Origin: Carboxylicivirga linearis
GTDB taxonomy: Bacteria > Bacteroidota > Bacteroidia > Bacteroidales > Marinilabiliaceae
Assembly: GCF_018271995.1 (NCBI RefSeq)
Contig: NZ_JAGUCO010000007.1
Span: 62,001 to 126,000, forward strand
DNA: 64,000 nucleotides
Direction: 5' to 3'
Numbering within the stretch: position 1 is the first letter of the stretch; each line of letters begins with the position of its first letter. Made by a program: the position numbers and the translations under genes. Of this stretch, positions 44,453-53,978 are shown piece by piece. A model generated the notes under the pieces. That model was not told where the DNA came from, ran no database searches, and worked only from the letters and a program-made list of their open reading frames with translations.

Positions 44453-46264
44453 ATGAAATATTTTAAAATATATTCTGCATTATTACTGTTACTTGGTCTT
44501 ATTGTATCGTGCGAGGAGGATCTTAAAGTTGAAGTACCAGCAGATGCTGTTAATCCGGAACTATCTGCTCCAGAAACAGGAGGGACCTATATTCTGGAAA
44601 AAGTTAATGAAGAAAATGTATTTGCGACTTTTGAATGGTCCGATGCTGATTTTGTTATTCCTGTTGTTGAGGAATATTCAATTGATGTAGATATTAAAGG
44701 AGGCGATTTTTCAAAAAATTATGTTATTGCGTCTGGTATATCTTCACCACATGAAGTAACTGTTGGAGATTTTAATAAAGCTTTGTTGGCAGCTGGTTTT
44801 GTTGATGGAGAAGCTCATGATATTGTTTTAAGAGTGAGCGCAAATCATCATCTTGCTACGGAGACCATAGAAATGAATGTTACCACTTATTTCGATGCTG
44901 AGCCATGGACAGTGATTGGATCAGCAGTTGGTGGATGGGACGAGGCCAATGACCAGTATATGACCTATGACAAAGATAATGATGTTTACACCATTAATTT
45001 AGATATGACTCCGGGCGAGTTTAAGTTTAGAGCACCGAAAAAAGGTGATGATGCTTGGGCATATAATTATGGATTAACAGGCGATTCAGAAGTGATAGAA
45101 AATGCTGAAGGTGTTGAATTAACTCAAGATGGTGCTAATGTATTAACCTTAGGTGGTAATTACACAATAACGCTTGATGTTACCAATGAAACATTCTCTA
45201 TTGTTCAAAACTCAGCAGGTGATTTAACTAACTGGACCGATGTTGTTTTAGATGCTGTAGGAACAGGTGTAAGTGCTGATAATCCAGATGCTACCGCTGA
45301 TGGAAGTAGTTGGAATTGGGGTAATGTTTTACTGCCTGATAACGAAGGTAAACCAACCGCAAGTGGTTCGTTATTTACCTGGACCTGGACCGGTATAATT
45401 TTAGAAGCTGATGAAGGTTTTAAACTTCGTACATTAAATGGCGTTGCAGCTCCTCAAAACGACATTAGTTTTGATGTTGGTTATGGTGCTTTGGATGTTG
45501 AAAATAGTTCAGATAAAGTAGTTGATAAAGATGGTAATTTCTCAGTGACTGAGAAAGGAGAGTACACTATAACTATAGAAATTGATGCTGCTAATGGTGA
45601 TGCTAAAACAGTGACAATTGAAGAATACACTCAATATCCGGAAGCTGTTTATTTGGTAGGAGATGCTACTGCTTATGGTTGGGATACGCCTGGAACAAAA
45701 GCTGAAGCTGTAATGCATAAGATTGCCGGAGGTGATGCTAATTTAGGTGTATTCTGGAAAATAGCATATTTAGAAGCTGACAAAGGATTTAAAATTTCAG
45801 CAGCAGACTGGGAAAGTCCAAATGTTGGCTTTGGCGAAGTGACAGAATTTGATGCCAATGGACAAACAGTATCTGATAATGGTGGAAATATGAGTATTAC
45901 TGCATCTGGTATGTATACTATTGTTATCGACTTAAGAGGTGGTACAACAAAGGTATCTGTTACTGAAGTTAAAGTATACGGTATTGGAGATGCTTTTGGT
46001 GGATGGACTGAAGATGTTGAAGCTAATATGTTTACAGTAGACAATACTGCTAAAACAGTTACTTCACCTGCTTTAACAGGTAACGCAAGTATAAGGTCGT
46101 ATGTTGATCATGAATGGATACCTGATTGGTGGAATGCTGAGTTTGTACCAAATGAAGGTGTTATTGAATATCGTAATGATGGTGGTGATCCTTCTGCTAT
46201 AGATGGAACAACCGGGCAAGTTGTTACTTATATGTTTGATGATAATACATGCTCGATAAATTAG
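44453..46264 (+). CDS. susE: SusE/SusF-like starch-binding lipoprotein
   Basis: A 603-residue lipoprotein (lipobox LIVSC). An N-terminal SusE domain (VPADAVNPELSAPETGGTY to about residue 150) is followed by several SusE/F starch-binding modules, seen as repeats such as WTVIGSAVGGWDEAND, YLVGDATAYGWDTPG and VYGIGDAFGGWTEDV; the Trp residues would contact glucose rings. It has more modules than B. theta SusE. It is 17 bases after susD and ends in a terminator, so the amylases downstream may be expressed at a lower level. Confidence 0.9.
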   Translation: MKYFKIYSALLLLLGLIVSCEEDLKVEVPADAVNPELSAPETGGTYILEKVNEENVFATFEWSDADFVIPVVEEYSIDVDIKGGDFSKNYVIASGISSPHEVTVGDFNKALLAAGFVDGEAHDIVLRVSANHHLATETIEMNVTTYFDAEPWTVIGSAVGGWDEANDQYMTYDKDNDVYTINLDMTPGEFKFRAPKKGDDAWAYNYGLTGDSEVIENAEGVELTQDGANVLTLGGNYTITLDVTNETFSIVQNSAGDLTNWTDVVLDAVGTGVSADNPDATADGSSWNWGNVLLPDNEGKPTASGSLFTWTWTGIILEADEGFKLRTLNGVAAPQNDISFDVGYGALDVENSSDKVVDKDGNFSVTEKGEYTITIEIDAANGDAKTVTIEEYTQYPEAVYLVGDATAYGWDTPGTKAEAVMHKIAGGDANLGVFWKIAYLEADKGFKISAADWESPNVGFGEVTEFDANGQTVSDNGGNMSITASGMYTIVIDLRGGTTKVSVTEVKVYGIGDAFGGWTEDVEANMFTVDNTAKTVTSPALTGNASIRSYVDHEWIPDWWNAEFVPNEGVIEYRNDGGDPSAIDGTTGQVVTYMFDDNTCSIN

Positions 46265-46282
46265 AAAAAATATGAAATATTC

Positions 46283-46315
46283 AAGGCTGTCCTTATATTT
46301 AGGACAGCCTTTTCT
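46283..46315 (+). terminator. Terminator between susE and the amylase genes
   Basis: Perfect 11-bp stem, AAGGCTGTCCT (46283-46293) with AGGACAGCCTT (46301-46311), then TTTC. The short T-run suggests partial read-through into the amylases. Confidence 0.65.
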
Positions 46316-46327
46316 TGCTTTAAGAAA

Positions 46328-48202
46328 ATGAGAACTATTATATTAATTCTTTTTTTAATGCTAAGTTCATTAATGCATTCTCAAGTCATACTTCAAGGGT
46401 TTTATTGGGATGTGCCTGTCAATAGTGAGGCAAAAGAAGGAATATGGTATAATAATCTTGATTCAAAACTTACTTACCTTGAGCAAATAGGCATAACTGG
46501 AATCTGGTCTCCTCCTCCCTCAAAGGGCAACTGGGGAATTTACGATATGGGTTATGGGGTTTATGATCATTATGATTTAGGAGATATTGATCAAATAGGA
46601 ACAATAAGTACCCGATTTGGTACCCGAAAGGACCTTGATAGACTTATAGAACATGCTCATAAAAAAGGAATTGAGGTTTATGCTGATGCAGTACTAAATC
46701 ATCTGTACTCATTTCAGCTAAAAGATTTGGAGGAAAATCCTGTTTTAAAGAATTATCTTCTTACACGAAGTAAAAAAACAGTAGGATACCCGGTAAATGA
46801 ATTAAGGTTTGCGGTTGATTTAAAACCCAATCAAGGAATTGTTATAAAACTTAAAAATACAGTTAACAGCAAGCTTAGATCTGGATTTCGACTTAAGGTT
46901 TCTGATGATCCATCTATGAATAATGCCTCTCAACTATTTCATCCAATACTAACAAAAAATAATCCTTATGGTTTTTGGGAAGGTGTTGTTTCTAAAGATG
47001 TAGAGATACAGTATAGGATAAACCGAAATTCAAAAATGAAACTATGGTTTCAACTTGAGGTTTTGGAGGAGGATATGGAATGGGGTGATCAGACTAACGG
47101 ATTAACTATTTCATCAATAATAGATGAAGCTGGTAATGAATTGAACTGGGAGGTTTATTCATATACCGGAATCAAACCAATGTCGGGAAAGGTAAATTGG
47201 ACTTATGGTGATTTTCATCCTTCTAGCGAAGATGATTACCTGGTTAATTACCCTGATACCGGTGGAATTGTTGCTAATTCAAAGTTGTTTGGACACGATT
47301 TTGATCATCAGAGTAAAAATGTACAAAGGCAATTGACTGAATGGGGGCAATGGTTGTTGGAAGAAGTTAGATACGATGGGTTTCGATTGGATTTTGTGAA
47401 TGGTATAGAGGTTCAATTTATAAAGGATTGGACTAATAAAGTGATACCTGATTCTGCATTTTGTGTAACAGAGTTTTTTACCAATTCAGTTCATCAAATT
47501 GCTGATTGGAATAAGGCCATAAACAGTGGTAACATAGCTAAAGTAAAGTCATTTGATTTTCCTTTAAAGAAGGTGCTGACCGATATGTGCAACGATACTC
47601 TTGGTATGTTTGAAATGCAACAATTGCTTAATGCCGGATTGATCTCGCATTTGCCAGCAGATAGGATTGTTACTTTTGCTGAAAATCATGATACAGGAAA
47701 GGAGCATGATAAATGGATTACCAAAGACTGGTCAATGGCTTATTCCTATATTTTGTTTCATCAGCCTAAACCATGTATTTTTTATTCACATTTGTTCCCG
47801 ACGGTTCAAACCGATTTTCATACCAAAAAACATACGGTTAAGGCGAATGATAATTTACCTGATGTTATTGAGGGATTACTAAAAGTAAGGTCAATTCTGG
47901 ATGGAGAAGTTATTACTGATAGTTCGTTGATTGATAAAGAGAAATATGTGGTTTTCAGAAAAGGAGTTGAACAATACAATGGTGCAGTTCTGATCATTGC
48001 AAATCCAATATCACAGGAGAATCCAATAAATCTTGCCCGCTTTTTTAATTGCGAAGAGCAGAAGTGTTTTATAAATGTATTAAATCCAAATGAAAAGGTT
48101 TGGGTCGACAATCAAGAACTATCAATAAATATTGCAGAAAGAGGAGCATCGGTTTGGATGCCGCTTAACGATTACGAGAAATTATTTAAAATAGAGAGAT
48201 GA
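46328..48202 (+). CDS. Alpha-amylase (GH13) with a large domain-B insertion
   Basis: A 624-residue exported amylase; the signal peptide ends SSLMHSQ and there is no lipobox. Catalytic regions are intact: DAVLNH (120-125), nucleophile Asp355 in GFRLDF, acid Glu382 in CVTEFF, and Asp455 in FAENHD. Between the third strand and the nucleophile (about residues 150-280) is a beta-rich insertion. In SusG of B. thetaiotaomicron the same place holds the CBM58 starch-binding module, so this may be an analogous binding domain, although I do not recognise the sequence. It overlaps the next gene by 4 bases (ATGA). Confidence 0.9.
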   Translation: MRTIILILFLMLSSLMHSQVILQGFYWDVPVNSEAKEGIWYNNLDSKLTYLEQIGITGIWSPPPSKGNWGIYDMGYGVYDHYDLGDIDQIGTISTRFGTRKDLDRLIEHAHKKGIEVYADAVLNHLYSFQLKDLEENPVLKNYLLTRSKKTVGYPVNELRFAVDLKPNQGIVIKLKNTVNSKLRSGFRLKVSDDPSMNNASQLFHPILTKNNPYGFWEGVVSKDVEIQYRINRNSKMKLWFQLEVLEEDMEWGDQTNGLTISSIIDEAGNELNWEVYSYTGIKPMSGKVNWTYGDFHPSSEDDYLVNYPDTGGIVANSKLFGHDFDHQSKNVQRQLTEWGQWLLEEVRYDGFRLDFVNGIEVQFIKDWTNKVIPDSAFCVTEFFTNSVHQIADWNKAINSGNIAKVKSFDFPLKKVLTDMCNDTLGMFEMQQLLNAGLISHLPADRIVTFAENHDTGKEHDKWITKDWSMAYSYILFHQPKPCIFYSHLFPTVQTDFHTKKHTVKANDNLPDVIEGLLKVRSILDGEVITDSSLIDKEKYVVFRKGVEQYNGAVLIIANPISQENPINLARFFNCEEQKCFINVLNPNEKVWVDNQELSINIAERGASVWMPLNDYEKLFKIER

Positions 48203-50982
48203 AAAAAGTTTACTTTTTCGGAATATTAATATTTCTGATTCAATGGGCAGGAGCTCAGGTGGTCACATCCGATCCGGCAATTCCTGTTGAAACCAATCAG
48301 GTTTTAATCACTTTTTATGCTGATAGAGGCTCTGCAGGGTTAGAGGATTATTCAGGTGATATATATGCTTATACGGGTGTAATTACCGATCAAAGTTCCA
48401 GTGATAGCGACTGGAAATATGTTAAGGCTGATTGGGATGAGAATATAGCAGATTGTAAGTTAACAAAGATAGGGAGTAATCAATACACTCTAACCATTTC
48501 TCCTTCTATAAAAGTATTTTATGGCGTTCCAGATGGGGAGAAAATTCTGAAGATGGCTTTTGTTTTCAGAAATGAGGATGGTTCAAAAGAAGGAAAAGAT
48601 ACCGGGGGAAGCGATATTTTTGTGGACGTCTCTGATGAGGTGTTAGCTGTTTCAATAGAATCGCCACTCGACAAGAGTTTGATTCCTGTGGGAGAAGATG
48701 TTGTAGTAAATGTCAATTCAATATTAAGTGATCAATTGTCATTGTTTATAAATGATGTTGAGATAGAATCCACAACCAGTACATCAATCTCGTATACCTT
48801 GGTTAATGTTACTGAAGATTCATATTCCATTAAAGCTGTTGCTTCTTCAGGAACAAATATTGTTGAAGATAACGTAACTCTTTATACCAGGGGAACGCCT
48901 GTTGAAGAACCAATGCCAGAAGGATTGAGCCGGGGAATCAACAGAATTGACGACAGTTCTGTTACTGCGGTTATCTATGCTCCTTATAAAGAGTATGTAT
49001 ACCTGATGGGTGATTTTAATGATTGGACGCCTGCCAGTAATTATCTGATGAAAAAAGATGGTGATTATTTTTGGTTGACACTTAATGGTCTTTCTGTGGA
49101 TACTGAATATGCTTATCAATATTGGATGGATGGAAACCTGAAAATAGCAGATCCTTATACCAATAAGATTCTTGATCCCTGGAATGATCAATATATACCA
49201 GATCGAATTTATCCTAATTTAAAAGATTATCCAGTCGGTAAAACAGATGGAATAACAAGCGTTTTCAGTACAACAATTGATAATTTTAATTGGGATGCAG
49301 ATAATTTTGTAGCTCCCGATAAAGAAACGCTGGTTATTTACGAAATGTTGATTCGTGATTTCACAGAAGATCAGGATATTAAAACCGTTACCGATACATT
49401 GTCTTATTTGAAACGTTTGGGTGTTAATGCTATTGAGTTGATGCCTTTTAACGAGTTTGAAGGCAATGACAGTTGGGGGTATAATCCATCTTTCTATTTT
49501 GCAACCGATAAGGCTTATGGTACTGCTGTTGATTATAAAACCTTTATCAATGAGTGTCATAAAAACGGAATTGCCGTAATAATGGATATGGTTTTGAATC
49601 ATTCCTTTGGTCAATCGCCTTTAGTACAAATGTATTTTGATGGCGAAAAACCAACCGCTGAAAATCCATGGTACAACGTTGAGCATAATATGAAGAATCC
49701 GGATGCACAGTGGGGATACGATTTTAATCATGAAAGCCTGGAAACACAGGCCTTGGTTGATAGTATTTGTTCATTTTGGATGAATGAATATAAGATAGAC
49801 GGATTTCGCTTTGATTTTACTAAAGGCTTTACTAATACAGAATACGGTGAAAGTAGTTGGGCAAGTCCTAAGGATGATAGTCGCATAGCAATTTTGCAGC
49901 GTATGACTGATGAAATCTGGAAGCGGAAATCGGATGCATATGTAATTTTTGAACATTTATCAGATAACGATGAAGAAACCATATTAGCCAATTATGGCAT
50001 TATGCTTTGGGGGAATGCCAATCATGCTTATAATGAAGCTACCATGGGATATGATTCTGATTTAAGTTGGACATCGTATGTTGCCCGTGGCTGGGATTCA
50101 CCGCAAGTAGTTAATTATATGGAGAGTCATGATGAAGAACGATTAATGTATAAAAATAAGCTGTATGGTAATTCAGAAGGTGATTATGATACTTCGGATG
50201 AAGACATTGCCTTAAAAAGAATGGAAGCTGCTGCAGCAATCTTTTTTAGTACTCCGGGACCTAAGATGATATGGCAGTTTGGTGAGTTAGGTTTCGATTT
50301 AAGTATTAATCGTTGTACCGACGGAACCGTTGATGATGCATGTCGTTTGGCACAAAAACCACCTGTTTGGGAGTATCAGGATGAAGAAAACAGAAAGCGA
50401 TTATTTGATGTGTATAAACGCATGATTGATATTAAAATAGGTGAAGAAGTTTTTAATACAGCCGATTTCACAATGGATGTATCGGGCGATGTAAAAAAGA
50501 TTGCTTTAAATATGTCAGGAACAGATGTGAGGGTAGCTGCTAATTTTGGAGTTACAGCACAGGTAGTCTGTCCATACTTTAGTACCGAAGGATGGTGGTA
50601 TAACAACATTTTAAATGATAGTATATACGTATCAGATGTTGATGTACCATTAACTTTTCAACCGGGCGAATATGTTGTATACAGCCAGAAGAAGCTAACT
50701 GGTTTTGATACAAATACATCTATTGAAGATGATGAAAATACTTATAAGGCAAAACTTATCAATTGTTATCCTAATCCTTTTTCAACAGCATTAAGAATTG
50801 AAACAGATCTGGGTGGAGAAAAAACAATGGAGATTTATTCCATTTCGGGTGTATGTGTTAAAAAGAAACGATTTAATGAGGAGAAAATTACCTTGCAGTT
50901 AAATGAATTAGCAAAAGGTCAGTATTTGATTAAAGTTGCTAATGCAAGCAGTGTGTCGTATTCTAAAATTGTAAAATACTAA
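48199..50982 (+). CDS. Secreted multidomain alpha-amylase (GH13) with T9SS sorting tail
   Basis: A 927-residue protein exported by the Sec route and then type IX secretion. Order: signal peptide (to GAQ20); two N-terminal beta domains (about 24-145 and 150-232); a CBM48-like starch-binding domain (VTAVIYAPYKEYVYLMGDFN, about 252-330); the GH13 barrel with Asp463 in DMVLNH, nucleophile Asp539 in GFRFDF, acid Glu585 in VIFEH and Asp645 in ESHDEE; and a C-terminal Por-secretion tail (about 850-927, CYPNPFS to SYSKIVKY). Probably cell-surface or released, making the first cuts in starch. Translationally coupled to the preceding amylase. Confidence 0.93.
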   Translation: MKKVYFFGILIFLIQWAGAQVVTSDPAIPVETNQVLITFYADRGSAGLEDYSGDIYAYTGVITDQSSSDSDWKYVKADWDENIADCKLTKIGSNQYTLTISPSIKVFYGVPDGEKILKMAFVFRNEDGSKEGKDTGGSDIFVDVSDEVLAVSIESPLDKSLIPVGEDVVVNVNSILSDQLSLFINDVEIESTTSTSISYTLVNVTEDSYSIKAVASSGTNIVEDNVTLYTRGTPVEEPMPEGLSRGINRIDDSSVTAVIYAPYKEYVYLMGDFNDWTPASNYLMKKDGDYFWLTLNGLSVDTEYAYQYWMDGNLKIADPYTNKILDPWNDQYIPDRIYPNLKDYPVGKTDGITSVFSTTIDNFNWDADNFVAPDKETLVIYEMLIRDFTEDQDIKTVTDTLSYLKRLGVNAIELMPFNEFEGNDSWGYNPSFYFATDKAYGTAVDYKTFINECHKNGIAVIMDMVLNHSFGQSPLVQMYFDGEKPTAENPWYNVEHNMKNPDAQWGYDFNHESLETQALVDSICSFWMNEYKIDGFRFDFTKGFTNTEYGESSWASPKDDSRIAILQRMTDEIWKRKSDAYVIFEHLSDNDEETILANYGIMLWGNANHAYNEATMGYDSDLSWTSYVARGWDSPQVVNYMESHDEERLMYKNKLYGNSEGDYDTSDEDIALKRMEAAAAIFFSTPGPKMIWQFGELGFDLSINRCTDGTVDDACRLAQKPPVWEYQDEENRKRLFDVYKRMIDIKIGEEVFNTADFTMDVSGDVKKIALNMSGTDVRVAANFGVTAQVVCPYFSTEGWWYNNILNDSIYVSDVDVPLTFQPGEYVVYSQKKLTGFDTNTSIEDDENTYKAKLINCYPNPFSTALRIETDLGGEKTMEIYSISGVCVKKKRFNEEKITLQLNELAKGQYLIKVANASSVSYSKIVKY

Positions 50983-50987
50983 AACGA

Positions 50988-51018
50988 AAAGAGGTGAGTC
51001 AAATGGATTCACCTCTTT
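50988..51018. terminator. Bidirectional terminator
   Basis: AAAGAGGTGAGTC (50988-51000) pairs with GATTCACCTCTTT (51006-51018), a 13-bp stem with one G-U, flanked by A-rich and T-rich sequence. It separates the amylase and the convergent sugar transferase, and it overlaps the stop codon of the latter. Confidence 0.75.
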
Positions 51019-52438
51019 ATTTTCCTTCACCACTAATTAGAGTTTTAAAAGTATAAATCAGTATTTTAAAATCGATCCACAGTGAAATATTATCCATGTA
51101 TAAAATGTCGTAATTTAATCGTTTAATCATTTGCTCAATGTTTTCGGCATACCCAAATTTAACCATGCCAAGCGATGTAATGCCAGGACGACATTGAAGA
51201 ATTTCGCTGTACAAAGGTACTTTTTTAGATATTTCATTGATATAAAACGATCTTTCAGGCCGTGGACCCACAATGGACATATTTCCAATTAAAACATTGA
51301 TAAATTGTGGCGTTTCATCAATTCTCCAGCGCCTTAAAAACCTGCCAAATGATGTTACCCTGCAATCATTAGTTGATGATAAAGCAGGTCCTTTGGCTTC
51401 GGCATTCACAATCATCGATCGAAATTTGATAATATTAAAAGGTTTGCCATTTTTTCCAATTCTTTCTTGCTGATAAAATACGGGGCCATCTGAACTTTTT
51501 TTAATCCCCCATACAATAAACGGGAAAAATGGAAGTAAAAGAACAAGTCCTACGATAGATATTGTTATATCAATAATTCTTTTAATAAACTCTTGCCAAA
51601 CAGGCATTTCTTTTTTGTTGACAGCTACATATGGTGGGGCTATTAATGCGTTAATTTTAGCAAAACCTTTAACAACTGATTCCATATCCGGAATCAATTT
51701 AATAGAGATGTCTCGCATTTTGGCAACAGCAATTAAGTTGGTAATTAACTTTTCTTTTGTTGAAGGAACTGCAATAATAATCTCTTCAGGTTGATGCTCA
51801 TTAATTAATTTTTCAGCTTCATTAAAACTAATAGCAATATCCTGTTTGTCTAATTTTATATCTTCAATTCTAATTACGTTAGTAATGTTGTTGCCGCTTA
51901 AACCACTCAGTCTAGATAGTTCTTCTTCTGTTTTGGTTAATATTCCGTTCGATCCAATTAAAATAGTTTTAATACCCCAATACCCCTTGTGCATTAATAA
52001 TCTTAACAGAAGAATCAGTAAAATGTGAGGTATGTTAATGCTAAAAAATGTAGTCGCAAAAAGCATCAAAAATGTATTCCAAACATTGGCAAATGAAAAC
52101 AGATTAAATAAACCATAAAAGTATGCAAATAAGCTTATGTAAGCTATGCCTAAGCCACTGAATGTCTTAGATAAATGGCTAGATATTGATAGGTTAATCT
52201 TGTTTCGGTAAAGTCCGGTGAGATATAAGATAAATAGCATGTAAAAGCTTAAAAGAACAACTACAGTTCCCTGATTAAGCAAGGACTGAATGGTTTGCGC
52301 AAATTCTGTCGAAAATGACGGTAAATCGCGTTTAAGAATATAAACGGAATAGATAGCTGACAAAATGATTATAATAATATCATTTATCAGAAAATATAGG
52401 TTGATCGATTTTTTCGATATCTTAAAATTACCCCCCAT
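51017..52438 (-). CDS. Polyprenyl-phosphate sugar-1-phosphate transferase (exopolysaccharide initiation)
   Basis: A 473-residue inner-membrane protein that loads the first sugar phosphate on undecaprenyl phosphate to start a surface polysaccharide. About four N-terminal helices (19-125) and a Rossmann-like CoA-binding-type domain (about 140-240) precede the catalytic sugar-transferase domain (about 275-473). The domain carries KRIIDITISIVGL, FRSM, RVTSFGRFLRRWRIDETPQ and GNMSIVGPRPE. It stands alone, with no other glycosyltransferases beside it. The sugar specificity cannot be told. Confidence 0.92.
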   Translation of the reverse strand: MGGNFKISKKSINLYFLINDIIIIILSAIYSVYILKRDLPSFSTEFAQTIQSLLNQGTVVVLLSFYMLFILYLTGLYRNKINLSISSHLSKTFSGLGIAYISLFAYFYGLFNLFSFANVWNTFLMLFATTFFSINIPHILLILLLRLLMHKGYWGIKTILIGSNGILTKTEEELSRLSGLSGNNITNVIRIEDIKLDKQDIAISFNEAEKLINEHQPEEIIIAVPSTKEKLITNLIAVAKMRDISIKLIPDMESVVKGFAKINALIAPPYVAVNKKEMPVWQEFIKRIIDITISIVGLVLLLPFFPFIVWGIKKSSDGPVFYQQERIGKNGKPFNIIKFRSMIVNAEAKGPALSSTNDCRVTSFGRFLRRWRIDETPQFINVLIGNMSIVGPRPERSFYINEISKKVPLYSEILQCRPGITSLGMVKFGYAENIEQMIKRLNYDILYMDNISLWIDFKILIYTFKTLISGEGK

Positions 52439-52490
52439 AAAAAGGTTAACGAATGTTCTTGATAAATATTTCCGGAAAGTTAAAAAAAAT

Positions 52491-52498
52491 TAATTTTG
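52491..52498 (+). promoter_or_regulatory. -7 box of the pcm gene
   Basis: TAATTTTG, exact match, with a TTTC at 52469-52472 as a possible -33 element (18-base gap). Transcription would start near 52505, at or beside the chosen ATG, implying a nearly leaderless message and excluding the in-frame TTG at 52496. Confidence 0.45.
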
Positions 52499-52504
52499 CT
52501 TTCT

Positions 52505-53152
52505 ATGGAGATGATGGATTCGTTCAGACATAAGGGTATGCGTCAGCGATTGGTGCAGGAACTTATAGGTAAAGGTATTAAAGATAAACATGTATTAGAG
52601 GCTATTGGTAAAGTTCCCAGACACTTGTTCTTAGATAGTAGTTTTGTTTCATTTGCATATCAGGATAAGGCATTTCCGATAGCTGCCGGTCAAACAATTT
52701 CTCAACCTTATACTGTTGGTTTGCAGTCGCAATTACTAAATGTAAAACAAGGTGATTTGATTTTGGAGGTTGGCACCGGATCAGGATATCAGGCAGCTGT
52801 TTTGATTCAAATGGGGGTGAAGCTCTTTTCCATTGAAAGGCAAAAAGAATTATATGTCAGATCGAACAATTTATTGAAACAAATAGGCTACAGGGGGCGT
52901 TTCTTTTTGGGCGATGGATATGAAGGATTACCATCCTTTGCTCCCTTTGATAAAATAATTGTTACGGCAGGTGCTCCCTTTATTCCTGAGAAACTATTGC
53001 TTCAGATGAAAATAGGGGGAATAATGGTAATACCCGTTGGCGACAAACAGCAAACAATGATGCGAATTAAGCGTTTGACTGAAGACGATTTTGAACAGGA
53101 ACAGGTTGGGCAATGCGCTTTTGTACCTATGTTAAAAGGAACCGTAAATTAA
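52505..53152 (+). CDS. pcm: Protein-L-isoaspartate O-methyltransferase
   Basis: Repairs damaged isoaspartyl residues by SAM-dependent methylation. The start was chosen at ATG 52505 (MEMMDSFRHKGMRQRLV); further Met codons at 52511 and 52514 are possible. The 215 residues match the family: the substrate-side AFPIAAGQTISQPYTVG, SAM motif I LEVGTGSGYQAAVL (about 74-87), and the GDGYEGLP and FDKIIVTAGAP motifs. The metallo-hydrolase gene follows 10 bases downstream. Confidence 0.95.
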   Translation: MEMMDSFRHKGMRQRLVQELIGKGIKDKHVLEAIGKVPRHLFLDSSFVSFAYQDKAFPIAAGQTISQPYTVGLQSQLLNVKQGDLILEVGTGSGYQAAVLIQMGVKLFSIERQKELYVRSNNLLKQIGYRGRFFLGDGYEGLPSFAPFDKIIVTAGAPFIPEKLLLQMKIGGIMVIPVGDKQQTMMRIKRLTEDDFEQEQVGQCAFVPMLKGTVN

Positions 53153-53162
53153 ATAAACTAAT

Positions 53163-53807
53163 ATGATAAAAGTAGATACACTGCCAATTAATATGTGGCA
53201 GGAAAATACATATATTCTTTCGGACGAAACGAAAGAGTGCGTTATTATTGATCCGGGATGTTTAACAACCGAGGAAAGAAAATCGGTTGCTGAGTTTATT
53301 GAAACCAATGGATACAAACCGGTTAAATTGTTGCAAACACACTTACATCTCGATCATGTTTTTGGATCAGCTTTTATAGCTGAAAAATATGATTTGGGGC
53401 TGGAAGCGAATCAAGGAGACGAGTTTTTGATTGATCAAACAGTAAGCTATGCTGCTCAGTTTGGAGTTGAGGTGGATAAAAATCCTCCGGCCATTTCAAA
53501 CTATTTGAACGAAGGAGATGTTGTACAGTTTGGAAATTCATCGTTAGAGGTAATAACCGTTCCGGGGCATTCTCCTGGAGGAATTACTTTTTATAGTAAA
53601 GAAGATAAAATTGCAATTGTAGGAGATTCTATTTTTCAAGGAAGTATTGGACGAACTGATTTGCCGGGGGGCGACTTTGATACATTAATCAGTCATCTAA
53701 AGAGTAAAATACTTACTTTGGATGAGGACGTTCAGCTATTCCCCGGGCACGGACCATCCACAACTGTTGGAAGAGAAAAAAGTAGTAATCCTTTTTTAGT
53801 ATCGTAA
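53163..53807 (+). CDS. Metallo-beta-lactamase-fold hydrolase (glyoxalase II-like)
   Basis: A 214-residue cytoplasmic hydrolase. The metal motif THLHLDH (about 60-66) is followed by PGHSPGG (about 138), GDSIFQGSIGRTDLPGGD (about 160-177) and the last metal His in LFPGHGP. This is the compact form related to glyoxalase II, without the C-terminal helical domain of the classic enzyme. Likely a thioesterase of small metabolites. It is co-transcribed with pcm. Confidence 0.9.
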   Translation: MIKVDTLPINMWQENTYILSDETKECVIIDPGCLTTEERKSVAEFIETNGYKPVKLLQTHLHLDHVFGSAFIAEKYDLGLEANQGDEFLIDQTVSYAAQFGVEVDKNPPAISNYLNEGDVVQFGNSSLEVITVPGHSPGGITFYSKEDKIAIVGDSIFQGSIGRTDLPGGDFDTLISHLKSKILTLDEDVQLFPGHGPSTTVGREKSSNPFLVS

Positions 53808-53978
53808 AATTCAATTATTCGTGAAAAGAATTGTTTGAGTTGACGCAGAATACAAAGCATTTCTGAAGAAAGGTGTATAGAAGATGGCAAAAGTCATTGA
53901 AATTTATCCGATTTATTCTTCAATTTACAAGGTGAATAGATAAAAGAAGTAACACCAAATAGATATAAAATTTTAACT

